Shown here: positions 22,213-31,720 of the stretch, piece after piece
How the letters are laid out: each line of letters begins with the position of its first letter
Position numbering within the stretch: the first letter of the stretch is position 1
Origin: Nemophila menziesii
Taxonomy: Eukaryota > Streptophyta > Magnoliopsida > Boraginales > Hydrophyllaceae
Length of the DNA stretch: 64,000 nt
Direction of reading: 5' to 3'
Assembly (NCBI GenBank): GCA_029959085.1
Contig: JARWIR010000062.1
Coordinates: forward strand, 434,001-498,000
The notes under the pieces: model-generated
Told to the model about the DNA's origin: nothing
Database searches by the model: none
Seen by the model: the letters and a program-made list of their open reading frames with translations, nothing else
Position numbers and translations under genes: made by a program

Positions 22213-24439
22213 AAACTTGTATCGTCCCGATACAATAAAAACAAAAACATAGGGAAGTCTCTAAAATATCAGCTAAGTCAATTAAGCACAGGGGAGAAGA
22301 AGATAGCAGAATATATAGAATAAACTCAAGTAACTACTTAGAAAATTTCATGTAATAATATTTACAAACTACATACCTGCACACTTGTCATATCTACAAT
22401 CAACACGGTTTGAATTCAAGATTAGATTAGTTTCGCAATGTAAGAAGGAGAGGATCTATACTCAGTTCACCATGGAGGCTATAGATTGTTCATCGAACTT
22501 CACTAGCATCTAAAGATCTACTTAACTAATCTCTAATGGCTCAATCACTTCTAGATTACATAGCAAAGAATCATAAGGTCATTAGGGTTGTAATGTTGGC
22601 TTAGGGACGGTATGATAAGTATATTTGGATAATTTAGAGTGAGCTTTTGGCTCTCTCTTCACTAGCCATCAACGAATCACCCTAGAGCTTGAGTTACTCT
22701 CGTAAAACGTTCTCACTCAACCCAATGAACTCCTTGATGCACAAATTAGCATCCCCAATAACCCAATTTAAAGCATTAAGATGTTCACATAAAAATTCCT
22801 CTTTGCCGGTCCAAATATATATTCTTTTCATATCAATTTTTTTTCTTTTGTATAGCTATGATTCTCTTTTTGATGTTGAGATATCACACTATTTTTTATA
22901 CATTATGCCTTTTCATAACATTAGCTCGTAGCTTCTTTTTCATTTACTATTACCCCGGCAAAGGGTTACAATATAATAAACCTATGAATCATCATCAATA
23001 TATAGAACAGAGCAGACTTAATAAGCTCAAAAATCCCAACCCAATAATATTTCCCATAATGGTGGACCCACCACCCCAAACTCAAGCTCTAAAACATTTG
23101 TATGTGCATCGCGATTCGAGTGCGGGTCATATGGAAATGCCTAATAAACTAAAGGGATATGGATTATAATGTGGCTAATAAAAAGGCTTTAGAAAGGCTA
23201 GAAGGGGCTGAGAAGGATATATAATAAAATGGTCAGCAAGCTAAAAGGCAACAAGGGCTTATGAAAGAACCGCCTTAATCACTTTTTTAAACTATGCAAT
23301 TTTGTCATTCTCTTACCTTTAGCACGTTCATCAAATGGGTTTATCAACTAGCTTGGATCTCACGGCCTACACACCACTCATGGTTCTCTGAGATCGAACA
23401 TACTTTCTATCGCATTGCTAACTAATCTTTTCTTTACTATCAATGTGTGTTCCTGCAAATATTCAAAGCATACAAAATAAAGTAGCTCATAAACATACTA
23501 ATTTCTATCATCAACTTACTAAGCTTATGCTTTCAAGCTATTAAACACATTCCACATCTAATCCATCTCTTAAAAATTTCAAATTTTTTCAAATTTCTCT
23601 AAAAAATACAATAAAGCACATAAAAATGGAGATGGGGGACAACGAATCCCCACCCCCAACTCAAAAATGAGTCGTGTCCCCACGACTCGAAAAGACTCAA
23701 TAAAATAAAAATAGCAGATAGTGCAAATTGAGAAAATGGTAAGGAAGGAAGAAAACATACTCTTCGAGGCAATTGCCTCGCTTGATTAATACCCAAAATA
23801 GGGTGCAGTGATTTCCTTGTATGTAAACTCCATGTATCACCAATTTCGCTATCCCTTACATCCTCTTGTGCTCCATCCCAATCAATCACACTCTAGAAAT
23901 CTCTTGTATATCTTCTTCCAACACCCAATACCTTGCCTTGATACTTTATCTCCCTTACACTTGATAAAATCTCTATCATCTCTTTATCATCTCTTTTGAC
24001 CCCCAACTCAAAGCTTTGAACACTTTTGAAATTTGAACTCTTGATTATAGGTGGAACAAGCTTTATTTGGATTAGGAAAGGTCTTAGGATGATAATTCTC
24101 CATATGGGTATGATGGAATCAAGCTTTGGTGATATGGGTTTAAGGATTTATGGAAGAAGATTTTAAAATTTAGGCTCTTGATTCTTGGATTCTAGATGTT
24201 TTGATATGATTTGGATGGTTGTATCTTCTTTGTAATGATGTAGGGAAGGATTTGGATTTGATTTCATGGTGATTTGGTTGTGTTTTGATGTTAGGTGAAG
24301 GTTTGTTGAAGCTTTAATGGAGTTGGGAGAGGTTTGGAGAAGAAAAAGAGGCTTAAGGTTTAGTAAATTCGGACTAATAAGAATTAACCCTCTTTTATAA
24401 GCTTGAAAACCTGTTTTTCTCTCTCCAGCAGCGTCGTGC
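22213..24439 (-). other. Non-coding internal region of the Gypsy-like element
   Basis: No long reading frame. Two further copies of the PPT-adjacent phrase occur in it: cacccccaactcaaa at about 23651, with a following gtcccc-acgactcg segment like the gtcccg-atac segment after 22200, and gacccccaactcaaa at 23999. ORFs of 80-110 codons are scattered here without any recognised motif. Confidence 0.45.
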
Positions 24440-24700
24440 GGACCATCCCTGCGGACTAGGGGGTACACCGCACCTTCTGATGCTCCCTTCGTCAAAATAT
24501 CCGTGATAGGACCCGTGGCACGCGTTTTTGACCTCGCAGACCATGGCTACGGACTAGGGGTAGTTCACGGGGGTAGTCCGCGGCTCCTTTTTTGGTTCTG
24601 GACAAGACCCGTGGCTCCACCCGTGGTACGGGTTTTAACCCTGCGGACCAAGGCTGCGGACTAAGGGTAGTCCGCGGGGGTAGTCCGCACAGGTCATTCC
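24440..24700. repeat. GC-rich degenerate repeats in the Gypsy-like element
   Basis: Much richer in G and C than its surroundings. Variants of tgcggac(c/t)a, ggactagggg, gtagtccgcg and acccgtggc recur on one strand, several of them in inverted form (ctgcggacta against tagtccgcgg), so the RNA could fold strongly. It lies just downstream of the ORF in the element's own direction. Confidence 0.7.
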
Positions 24701-24922
24701 TTTGCTCCGAAAAATTTTTGCTCGCGTCCCTAACTCGATTTCTCCAATTCATGTGCATCAAAAACACGAATACCTTTCTCAAATATGCAATATCAAATAA
24801 TAAAAATGCGTAACTAACTAATATACACTAAAAACACTAAACTAAGAAAGCAATTAAATCTTGGGGTGTCTCCCAAGAGCACTTTTATTTAACGTCATTT
24901 AAAGTTTGACGGGTTACCTCCA

Positions 24923-26191
24923 TTATCCCTTGATTATGTAGCCTCCCCAGCAGTGGGTGAGGTTATGTATGTCTACAATTCGCGTCCTTTGACCTCTCGA
25001 AGGTTGTATCTCTATTAATTTTGGTGTCACTACTCGAGTAACAACAAATGGTCCCATCCACTCATTTTTTAAACCTCGTGGCCTATTCTCTTGTTTGGAG
25101 GCCTTCCAAGCAACCATGGTTCCGACCCCAAACTCATCTTTAGCTCTCTTCTTCACAGGTTCATGGTGGTGGTCCTTCTCTTTAACCTCTTTAGATACTT
25201 CTGGAACAATGGGGAACCCAAGTGGCTCCTCCTCTAGAATTTTGTCTAAAACAACGGATGTTTCAGAACTTGCTTTTATTATGAGGGACATGTCTTCAAC
25301 CTCGATCTCTACACTCGCATTCTCCTTTGTTTCTGGAATAGGTTCTATGAATACTTGTTGCGGTGTGAGTTCTTTTGTATCAACTTCAAGCATTTGGGTG
25401 TAGGCTTTGTCTTTACACACCTCTACAAATGCTTTATCGATGTCACCGTTTGAATGATTCGTCGTTATTGGATTGGGAGGTGACATCAATGGAGTACTAG
25501 GTGGTGAATCCATCCTAGTATCTTCTTCTTCTATCTCTTTTCTAACCAAGACCTCAATATTTGATTCCTCTAAACACGGCTTGACTGGGTTTTCCATGGA
25601 TGTAATCTTCTCTTCACAAGATTTAATTTCAATTTCGACTCCATTACCAACAATTGACTCATCTATGCTTAGCATGGTTGATTCTTCTATGGTTGGAATA
25701 TCTAGTTCACTAGGTGCAACTGGTGGCGATTCCACTTCCTCCTCTTCTTGAAGGCTAAATTCTGTAGCTACATCGAACCAAACATCGCTATCAATTTGAA
25801 TGGCTTCATCATCTAAGTTTGTACTTTGGCCCATTTGCATAGATGGTACTTGTTGTAATTTCTCAATTGTTTCTGTGAGTTGCGTCAATCGTTGCTCCAT
25901 TAATTGATGGCTTTGTTGCATGACTTGCACTAATGATATGACAGCATCGATTTTCGCATTACTCTTTATTATATTATCCGTTGTGGCCTTCATGAAACAA
26001 TTGAGGGAGTCCTCCAACTTCCTGAGCCTGTCATAATGATCTGTCAAGCTCTTGCATGTCAAGTCCATGAATTTGTGTACTGGCATATAAAAGGTTGGTT
26101 TTGGAATTGGCTCTTGATAGAGGGAAATCTCCATACCTAAAGAAAAACCTGAAAAGAGACTAAAACAAAACAAACGTAAAACTAAAAACAA
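24923..26191 (-). CDS. Retroelement ORF: coiled coil, acidic linker, integrase-C-like tail
   Basis: A 422-codon open frame, the longest in the window, beginning ~50 bases after the primer-binding site. The Met at residue 20 (MEISLYQEPIP) may be the real start, since residues 1-19 are hydrophobic and derive from leader sequence. Residues ~45-115 are Leu/Gln/Glu-rich and heptad-like (a likely coiled coil, with Gln-rich LMEQRLTQLTETIEKLQQ). Residues ~120-335 are acidic, Glu/Ser/Pro-rich and low in complexity. Residues ~350-400 (DEFGVGTMVAWKAS, then EWMGPFVVTRVVTPKLIEIQ) resemble the small C-terminal domain after Gypsy integrases, which usually reads GPFxVxxV..EI. No zinc knuckle, protease or RT motif is present. 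It could be a degenerate gag or a gag/integrase fusion kept by a non-autonomous element; no function is established. Confidence 0.55.
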   Translation of the reverse strand: MFLVLRLFCFSLFSGFSLGMEISLYQEPIPKPTFYMPVHKFMDLTCKSLTDHYDRLRKLEDSLNCFMKATTDNIIKSNAKIDAVISLVQVMQQSHQLMEQRLTQLTETIEKLQQVPSMQMGQSTNLDDEAIQIDSDVWFDVATEFSLQEEEEVESPPVAPSELDIPTIEESTMLSIDESIVGNGVEIEIKSCEEKITSMENPVKPCLEESNIEVLVRKEIEEEDTRMDSPPSTPLMSPPNPITTNHSNGDIDKAFVEVCKDKAYTQMLEVDTKELTPQQVFIEPIPETKENASVEIEVEDMSLIIKASSETSVVLDKILEEEPLGFPIVPEVSKEVKEKDHHHEPVKKRAKDEFGVGTMVAWKASKQENRPRGLKNEWMGPFVVTRVVTPKLIEIQPSRGQRTRIVDIHNLTHCWGGYIIKG

Positions 26192-26242
26192 CTAAAACTA
26201 CTAACCTAACTTAAACACAAAATAAAATAACCGCTTTAAATC

Positions 26243-26259
26243 CCCGGCAGCGGCGCCAA
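26243..26259 (-). other. Primer-binding site, tRNA-Asp type
   Basis: The minus strand reads TGGCGCCGCTGCCGGGG. The 3' end of plant tRNA-Asp gives TGGCGCCGTTGCCGGGG, so there is one mismatch over 17 bases. This PBS type is common in plant Gypsy elements such as the Athila and Tat groups. It lies six bases inside the LTR border at 26266. Confidence 0.85.
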
Positions 26260-26265
26260 AAACTT

Positions 26266-27772
26266 GGTGGGTCCTTGTGTGTTATAAAATAATGAAATAA
26301 AAGCAAAGTAATAAAGGATCCACAAACCGCAAGTTTACGGGTCGTACCAAGTAATAGATAAGTAAAATCGGAATTATCGTCTCCACAGGGATTTAAGAAG
26401 TTATTCTAAAGTTGTGTTCAATATCAGAATAGATAGTTTTGATTGCTTTAAAAAGATAAATAATAAAGGTGTTTGTTTTCTAACTAACTAAATAAAATAA
26501 ATAAATAAACAATAAATAATTATGCAAGAAAGATAAGGAGTTGCAAGTATGAATCTATCCTATTGAATCTATGATTCCTATGAATAAGGGTGAATGGGAA
26601 ATCTTACAATAGTCGGGAATCTACTATCTCCTAGCCGTCAGGGTGGACCTAGAAGCTATCCTAAAGTACTATAAACCCCTGTATGGGCGAATATGCCTCT
26701 TTGGATGAATACTATTTTACCTCTTTGGCTACGTGGTTAGTCAAGCCTGTCGGTCAAATAACGGATACCACGCGTCTATATTCTAGTTCTGTAATTAAAC
26801 CCCCCCTGTCGGATGATCCATACGCCACTATATGGAATAGCCTAATTACTAAAAAATATTTCTAATTAGCTAGGTCAGAAATAGTGAACAAGCACAAGAA
26901 TATAGTCAATGGAAATTAAGAACCAATTCAATTAAATACTAAAATCCCATATTCAAAGTAAAACAGAAAAACAATAATCAAAGGTTCATATAATTACAAT
27001 CCTAAAGAGAAATTATGCATAAATAAACTTCTTGAATAAATAGCTTAGAAATACCTCATAGACAAAATTGATCGAATACTAAATTACCCAAAGAATAGAG
27101 ATGGAGAAGTGTTGAATTGATGTAGTTAAGCTCTAGCTCTTGCTTCTTCCTCCTCTAGATCCTCTTGATTGCTCCTATGATGATTTATTTGTGTATATTA
27201 AGCTTATGCAGCCAAGGGATGTTTTTCTAAGGTTTAGAGCTGGTATTTATAGGTGCTAGGTCGAATTACTTGGAGTGGAAGACAAGTCAAGGACTCTTTA
27301 ATTCGTAGCCCTAAAATCTAGGAAAGGTAAGATTCTGCTGCTAATTTGATTTGGTCATATCGTTTTCAATACTTATCCGTTTGAGGAGTTCCAATATATG
27401 AAACCGCTTGTCTCGGAAAGAGCTTTCCATTGGTGCAGACCACTCGTCCAGATTTCTAGCCAATCGTAAGTTATGGATTAATCTTTGAAATGTGGCTGGA
27501 ATTTCAGATTCATAAGGCAGCTTTTCCTTTTCCTAATTGATCTCTACTTCCTTCTATCTCCAGATTTCTTCAAGATCTTCTTTCCTTATCTCCTTAGCAT
27601 TGATTTAGCATCTAATTTATTTCCATATTATCTCTAAAGCTTCACATTAAATAAATAATTAAACCGCATATGCTTTGAAAATAATAAATCATTAAATCAA
27701 GACTAGAAATAAGAAAGTGCAATTTAAATTCAGGAAACTCGACTAAGCACACTAGAAATATTCTAAGACTTT
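26266..27772 (-). mobile_element. 5' LTR of the Gypsy-like element, end lost
   Basis: The border next to the PBS is tggtgggtcc on + (ACCCACCA on the minus strand). It ends abruptly at 27772 inside sequence identical to 21964, and array unit U3 begins at once. The two sides share a short tt-ct-like overlap at the joint, suggesting end-joining or recombination and not transposition. The full LTR would be about 1.74 kb if the missing part equals 21965-22199. Confidence 0.7.
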
Positions 27773-28819
27773 CTTGATAAAAGTTATTAAAATCTTCGTT
27801 TTAGATTAGTTATGAAACATTGGGTTTTGAGTTAGGGCAACAATCATGTTTTGGTCAAGACCAACATGTGTAATTGGTAGATTAATTATTGCAAATATAT
27901 ACTTTGGTAGTTGTAATAAAATAATTTCTTAAATATTTGAAGAAAAATAAAATGTATCTTAGATTGAAAGATTAACATTAAATTAAATTTATTTTAGGAT
28001 ATTTATTTAATTATATAACTAGATAACAATTAGATATAATTTTGATTATGAAATTAATATTTTATTTATGTATATTCTTTAACATATGTTTGTATGGATT
28101 TTGTACTCCGGTTTTACAAAATTAAGATTTTGATTATGTTAAGAATAAGATCTGTTATAATAAATAAAAGAAAAAGATCATTTATCATTTCATTTCAGCT
28201 AATCCCTAAGATTTTATTTTTTATGGTGGTAAGATTTACTTAATTTATATGAAATTTTTAATTGTTGTTGTGATTGAAAGTAATATGTAGTAGTAACTGA
28301 TATTTTGTTAAAACAGGTCGATATGTATAAAGATTCATGTTAAATATCTTTTAATTACGAGTGTCTATTTATTTTTTTATTAATTTTTTTAGCGTTCAGT
28401 TTAGTTTAGTTTTATCATTATAATTTTTTGTGAAAGTTATATATGTAGTTGTATTTAAATGGTCAAAGAATATATGCAATAATGTTATATTTGTAAGTTG
28501 TAGATGAATTACTAACATAACAAGTCAAGATCATCTATTCTAGTTGTTAAATCATGATGTTTATTGGAATACTGAGTTTCAAGGTAGTATTTTTTAACAA
28601 ATTGTAGGGCATGTCTGGTGTTCAAGCATCATGTATGAACAAACAGATTTTGGTGCGCATTAATGCTGAAAGAAGATTGAAAAAGACAATATGCCTTATG
28701 CACATGCCACATCCGGTCACGTTTCAGGTAAAAGTATTTTATGTATTGATTACTTAATATGATCATTTTCCAAAATAAAAAAATTAACTCATTAAATCTA
28801 TATAAGTACCTACCATAAA

Positions 28820-29537
28820 TAACTTATTAATATATGAAGTTGCATTTTCCAATACTTTTTCAATCTAAAAAAGATTGGTAGTATTATCGGAAAAGGTGGT
28901 AATGTGATAAAATCTCTTCGAGAAGAAACACATGCGAAAATTAAAGTAGCTGATTCTGTTCCTGAATTAGATGAACGAGTAGTACTTATTTCAAGTCTTT
29001 CTAACAAGGAAGCTAGAAGAAAGAAAAATGATGAAGAAGGGGCTAATACAGATAAAGAAGATGGTGTATTTGAGTTACATTGTGTAGCTCAAGATGCTCT
29101 TCTTAGAGTTCATGATAGAGTAGTTGCAGATTATTTACCTATGGCTGGTATTGAAAATGGTGAAGGAATTGATGTAAATGTTAGATTATTAGTTCCTAAT
29201 AGTTTAGTTGGGTGTCTCTTGGGGTGGAAAGGTGATGTTACTCAAAAGTTAAGGACTGATAGTGATAGTGGTGCAAGTATTCGTGTTCTTCTTGCTGAAC
29301 ATCTTTCTGCTTGTGATTTAACTAATGATAAACTTGTACATGTAATTATATTGAAAATACTCTTATGTTTAGGTAATTTATATTGCAAATGTATTATCTA
29401 TCCTTATTTCAGATACAAGGTGATCCAATTGTAGCAAAGAAAGCTTTATATGAAATATCAACAATGTTATTTCAAAATCCACGTAAAGATAGAACACCAA
29501 TAAGTATAATTAACTTATTAATATTTGAATTTGCATT
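28820..29537. repeat. 27-bp direct repeats flanking the KH module in U3
   Basis: taacttattaatatatgaag... at 28820-28846 and taacttattaatatttgaat... at 29511-29537 match at 25 of 27 bases and enclose the KH coding block. Units without KH have a single copy here (for example 55003-55030 in U8). U4 has the same pair at 33003-33030 and 33677-33704. In U5 and U9 the right copy is disrupted by (TA)n expansion. Confidence 0.85.
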
Positions 29538-29727
29538 GCTTTGCAGAATAGAAGGTCCTACAGTACAATTACTAATAAGTACATGGCGATTTGATTTCTT
29601 GATCTTTCTTTTAACTAAATCCTTTTTTCACAAGCATGACATGATGCAAGATCCTAGTGTAATGTATACACAACAAAATGATAATTTGTCATGTAATTTC
29701 AATCAACCATTTATATTTTACATATAA
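28865..29727 (+). pseudogene. KH-domain RNA-binding protein gene fragment in U3 (best preserved)
   Basis: Coding text starts KKIGSIIGKGGNVIKSLREE (28868 on), a KH domain with its GKGG RNA-binding loop. A Lys/Glu-rich linker follows, then a second KH domain with VRLLVPNSLVGCLLGWKGD, in which the loop is GWKG. Exon 1 is open and can end at CAT|GTAATT (29341/29342). A 71-bp phase-0 intron ends ttatttcag (29412). Exon 2 continues IQGDPIVAKKALYEISTMLF and stays open to the stop at 29725-29727, its last ~45 codons coming from unit sequence outside the KH gene. The pattern fits plant multi-KH proteins of the PCBP-like/HEN4-RCF3 kind, which have more KH domains and a start codon that are missing here. 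The frame is intact but no start or promoter is proven; I call it a fragment. Confidence 0.75.
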
Positions 29728-30541
29728 TTATGGTAATATTACATGCCTAAATACTCTAGGATTTTTTCACATAACACTAGTTTTATGTCATATTTATTAT
29801 TCATTAATTTTTAAATTAAGAGCTTTTTAGTATTGTGCAAAAGTTGACTATGAAGTTCTTGATTCATTCAGTTGTAAACTTGGTTCTCTACTCGTACAAC
29901 GAGCCGTTCGATGGGATTTATTGGTGTTATAAATGTTATATGTGTGTTTGAGCGAAAAGATGTATTAAAGTAAGAAATTGACCATTTATTTTTTCCATCC
30001 ATTCATGTGTTCTAATGCATTGCGAAAGTTTTTATTTGTTGTAGGTAATGTTGAAATATTCGACCCATGTGAATGTTTCTGGCCTATAAACGTGAGTATG
30101 TGTCATGAATATAGAGTTGTAAGTTCTTTCTTCTATTTATTTCATTGGTATAGATATTTTGTTGTTTATAAGATAGAAAAAAATTTGGGGCTTGCCTCCC
30201 CGTAGAAAAATTATATGACGTGCATATCATATAAGTTGGTGATTTTACCAATTTAATGGTCGTTCGAATTTTACAAAGAGAGTGATGGCTAGAAAGATGA
30301 TGTTTTAGCGAACCTGAAAAAAGAAGACGTTTCAATCCGAAATTTGTCATAGAATACCATTTGGCCAAAAGGTTTTGAATTGGTTGACCTATTGTCGAAA
30401 TGGTTATGAGGGAAATGCATTAGTTGGTTTTGGATATCATATATAATGTCCAAACATGTAACTATTTTACTAAATAATATGGAATTAATGTTAATATATT
30501 TGGTAATTATATTAGTGAGAATGATTAGGTATTGAGTTATG

Positions 30542-30545
<4 letters not shown>

Positions 30546-30581
<36 letters not shown>
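30546..30581. repeat. (TA)n microsatellite in U3 tail
   Basis: About 18 TA repeats at the joint between the common middle and the LINE remnant. The same joint holds TA tracts of other lengths in U1 (~5448), U4, U6, U7 and U8. Confidence 0.95.
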
Positions 30582-30582
<1 letters not shown>

Positions 30583-30599
30583 TTACCCCATTGTGAAGC

Positions 30600-30940
30600 G
30601 ACCATAGGGATACCCATTTAACCATGTAAATACCCTCCACGAGGGTTTGACACACTTGAAAATCATTCAGTTTAGGCACATATTGATGTAGAAACTTTCC
30701 ATCGTGTAACACTTTCCACCGTAGTTTCCTGAATAGCGCTTGGTTCGTATAGTATTCCTTATGAAACCCTAGAGCCCCTTGACTATTTAGTACACATATT
30801 TTATCCCACGAAACCCAACTGGTTGGAAAATAGACATTGCAAAATTTTTTGGAAGGAAAATGTATAGAATTTTTTTTTGATTGGATCATATATTTCATTT
30901 GAAAATGCTGAAAAGATGCTAAAAATGAAGGGTCTGCTCC
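30600..30940 (-). pseudogene. LINE RT C-terminal remnant in U3
   Basis: The minus-strand frame is open for over 100 codons and reads FPTSWVSWDKICVLNSQGAL, then HKEYYTNQALFRKLRWKVLH, the zinc-finger-like region after the RT of plant LINEs. The catalytic part is missing. Confidence 0.5.
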
Positions 30941-31434
30941 CCAACTTGGAGAGTATTGTAAAAAATATTAAGATTATTGTTAATAGTTATCGGTATACGA
31001 TGTATTTTCAGCTCACCGACTATGGAATTTTGTTTCCTTCCAATTGGATATATTGTGTGGATTTATAGGGAAGAAAGTAGTTTTAACTTTTTTTTAACCT
31101 TATTATTGGATTTTAGTTAGAGTGATGTTTGGTTTGGTTTACCCAACAAAGGTTGTACATTTATGATACTCAAATCATTTTGATATATTTATATTCCTAA
31201 AAATCACTATATGTAAACTAACCTAACAAAAGGAAGAACAAAATCATAAACTAAGACCACCAAGAAAGTATATTCAAGGGCAATGTGGACAAAATAAAAA
31301 ATTTATAGTGAATGTCTGGAATATTGTAAAGAAATAAAAAAGGGAGTATAATAAATGAAAGGAGAGGAAAATATTTAATCTTATCTAGACTAGTATAAAT
31401 TAAATGAAAAAATTTCTTTAAACTATTATATAAT

Positions 31435-31720
31435 TGGGTTAATAACCCAAAAACAAAGCAATTGTTGTCCAAAAGGTCCAATCAAATAAAAAGCCCATAA
31501 TACACTTACTTGCCCTATATATTACACATAACATAATAAAAAAATTCAGATTACATGCAAAATCCAAAACATTTTCACTTCAATTTCATAAAATTTTAGA
31601 TAATCCCTTAAAACACTCATTAATCCAAAAACAACAATCAGCAAGATTAAACATCTTTTAGGAAAAGACTATAAAGGAAAGAACCTCAAAGAAGATCCAA
31701 TGAACTGAGCATAACACGGG
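31435..31720 (+). promoter_or_regulatory. Promoter / first-exon-like tail of U3, upstream of U4
   Basis: Conserved in every complete unit: aattgggttaataaccc, then ggtccaatcaaataaaaagc and cccataatac (GGCCCA/TGGGC-like elements in some copies, for example ggcccaatc at 6272 in U1), a TATA-like tatatatta or ttatataac, CAACA- and A-rich leader sequence, gatccaa(g/t)gaactgagcataac, and acacgg|gtacatttt, which looks like a first-exon donor at ~31720. Equivalent blocks lie at about 6220-6530, 35575-35900, 39765-40085, 46505-46840, 49945-50280, 56920-57245 and 61085-61407. Promoter function is inferred from layout only. U3 itself lost its upstream copy to the TE nest. Confidence 0.35.

Larger units (their letters stand above)
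21845..27772 (-). mobile_element. Gypsy-like LTR retroelement, minus strand, probably non-autonomous
   Basis: Order on the minus strand: 5' LTR (27772 to 26266), primer-binding site (26259-26243), one 422-codon ORF (26191-24923), a long apparently non-coding stretch with GC-rich repeats, a polypurine tract (22212-22200), and the start of the 3' LTR (22199 to 21845). The 120 bases at 21845-21964 match 27653-27772 without a difference that I could find, so the two LTR pieces belong to one fairly young element. The internal region is only ~4 kb and shows no protease, reverse transcriptase or RNase H reading frame, so the element would need enzymes in trans. Both outer ends are cut: the 5' LTR lacks its first ~235 bases and the 3' LTR stops after ~355. 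Confidence 0.75.

Noticed and set aside
25095..25751. Plus-strand ORFs of 92-102 codons, Ser-rich
   Set aside because: Shadows of the 422-codon minus-strand retroelement ORF.
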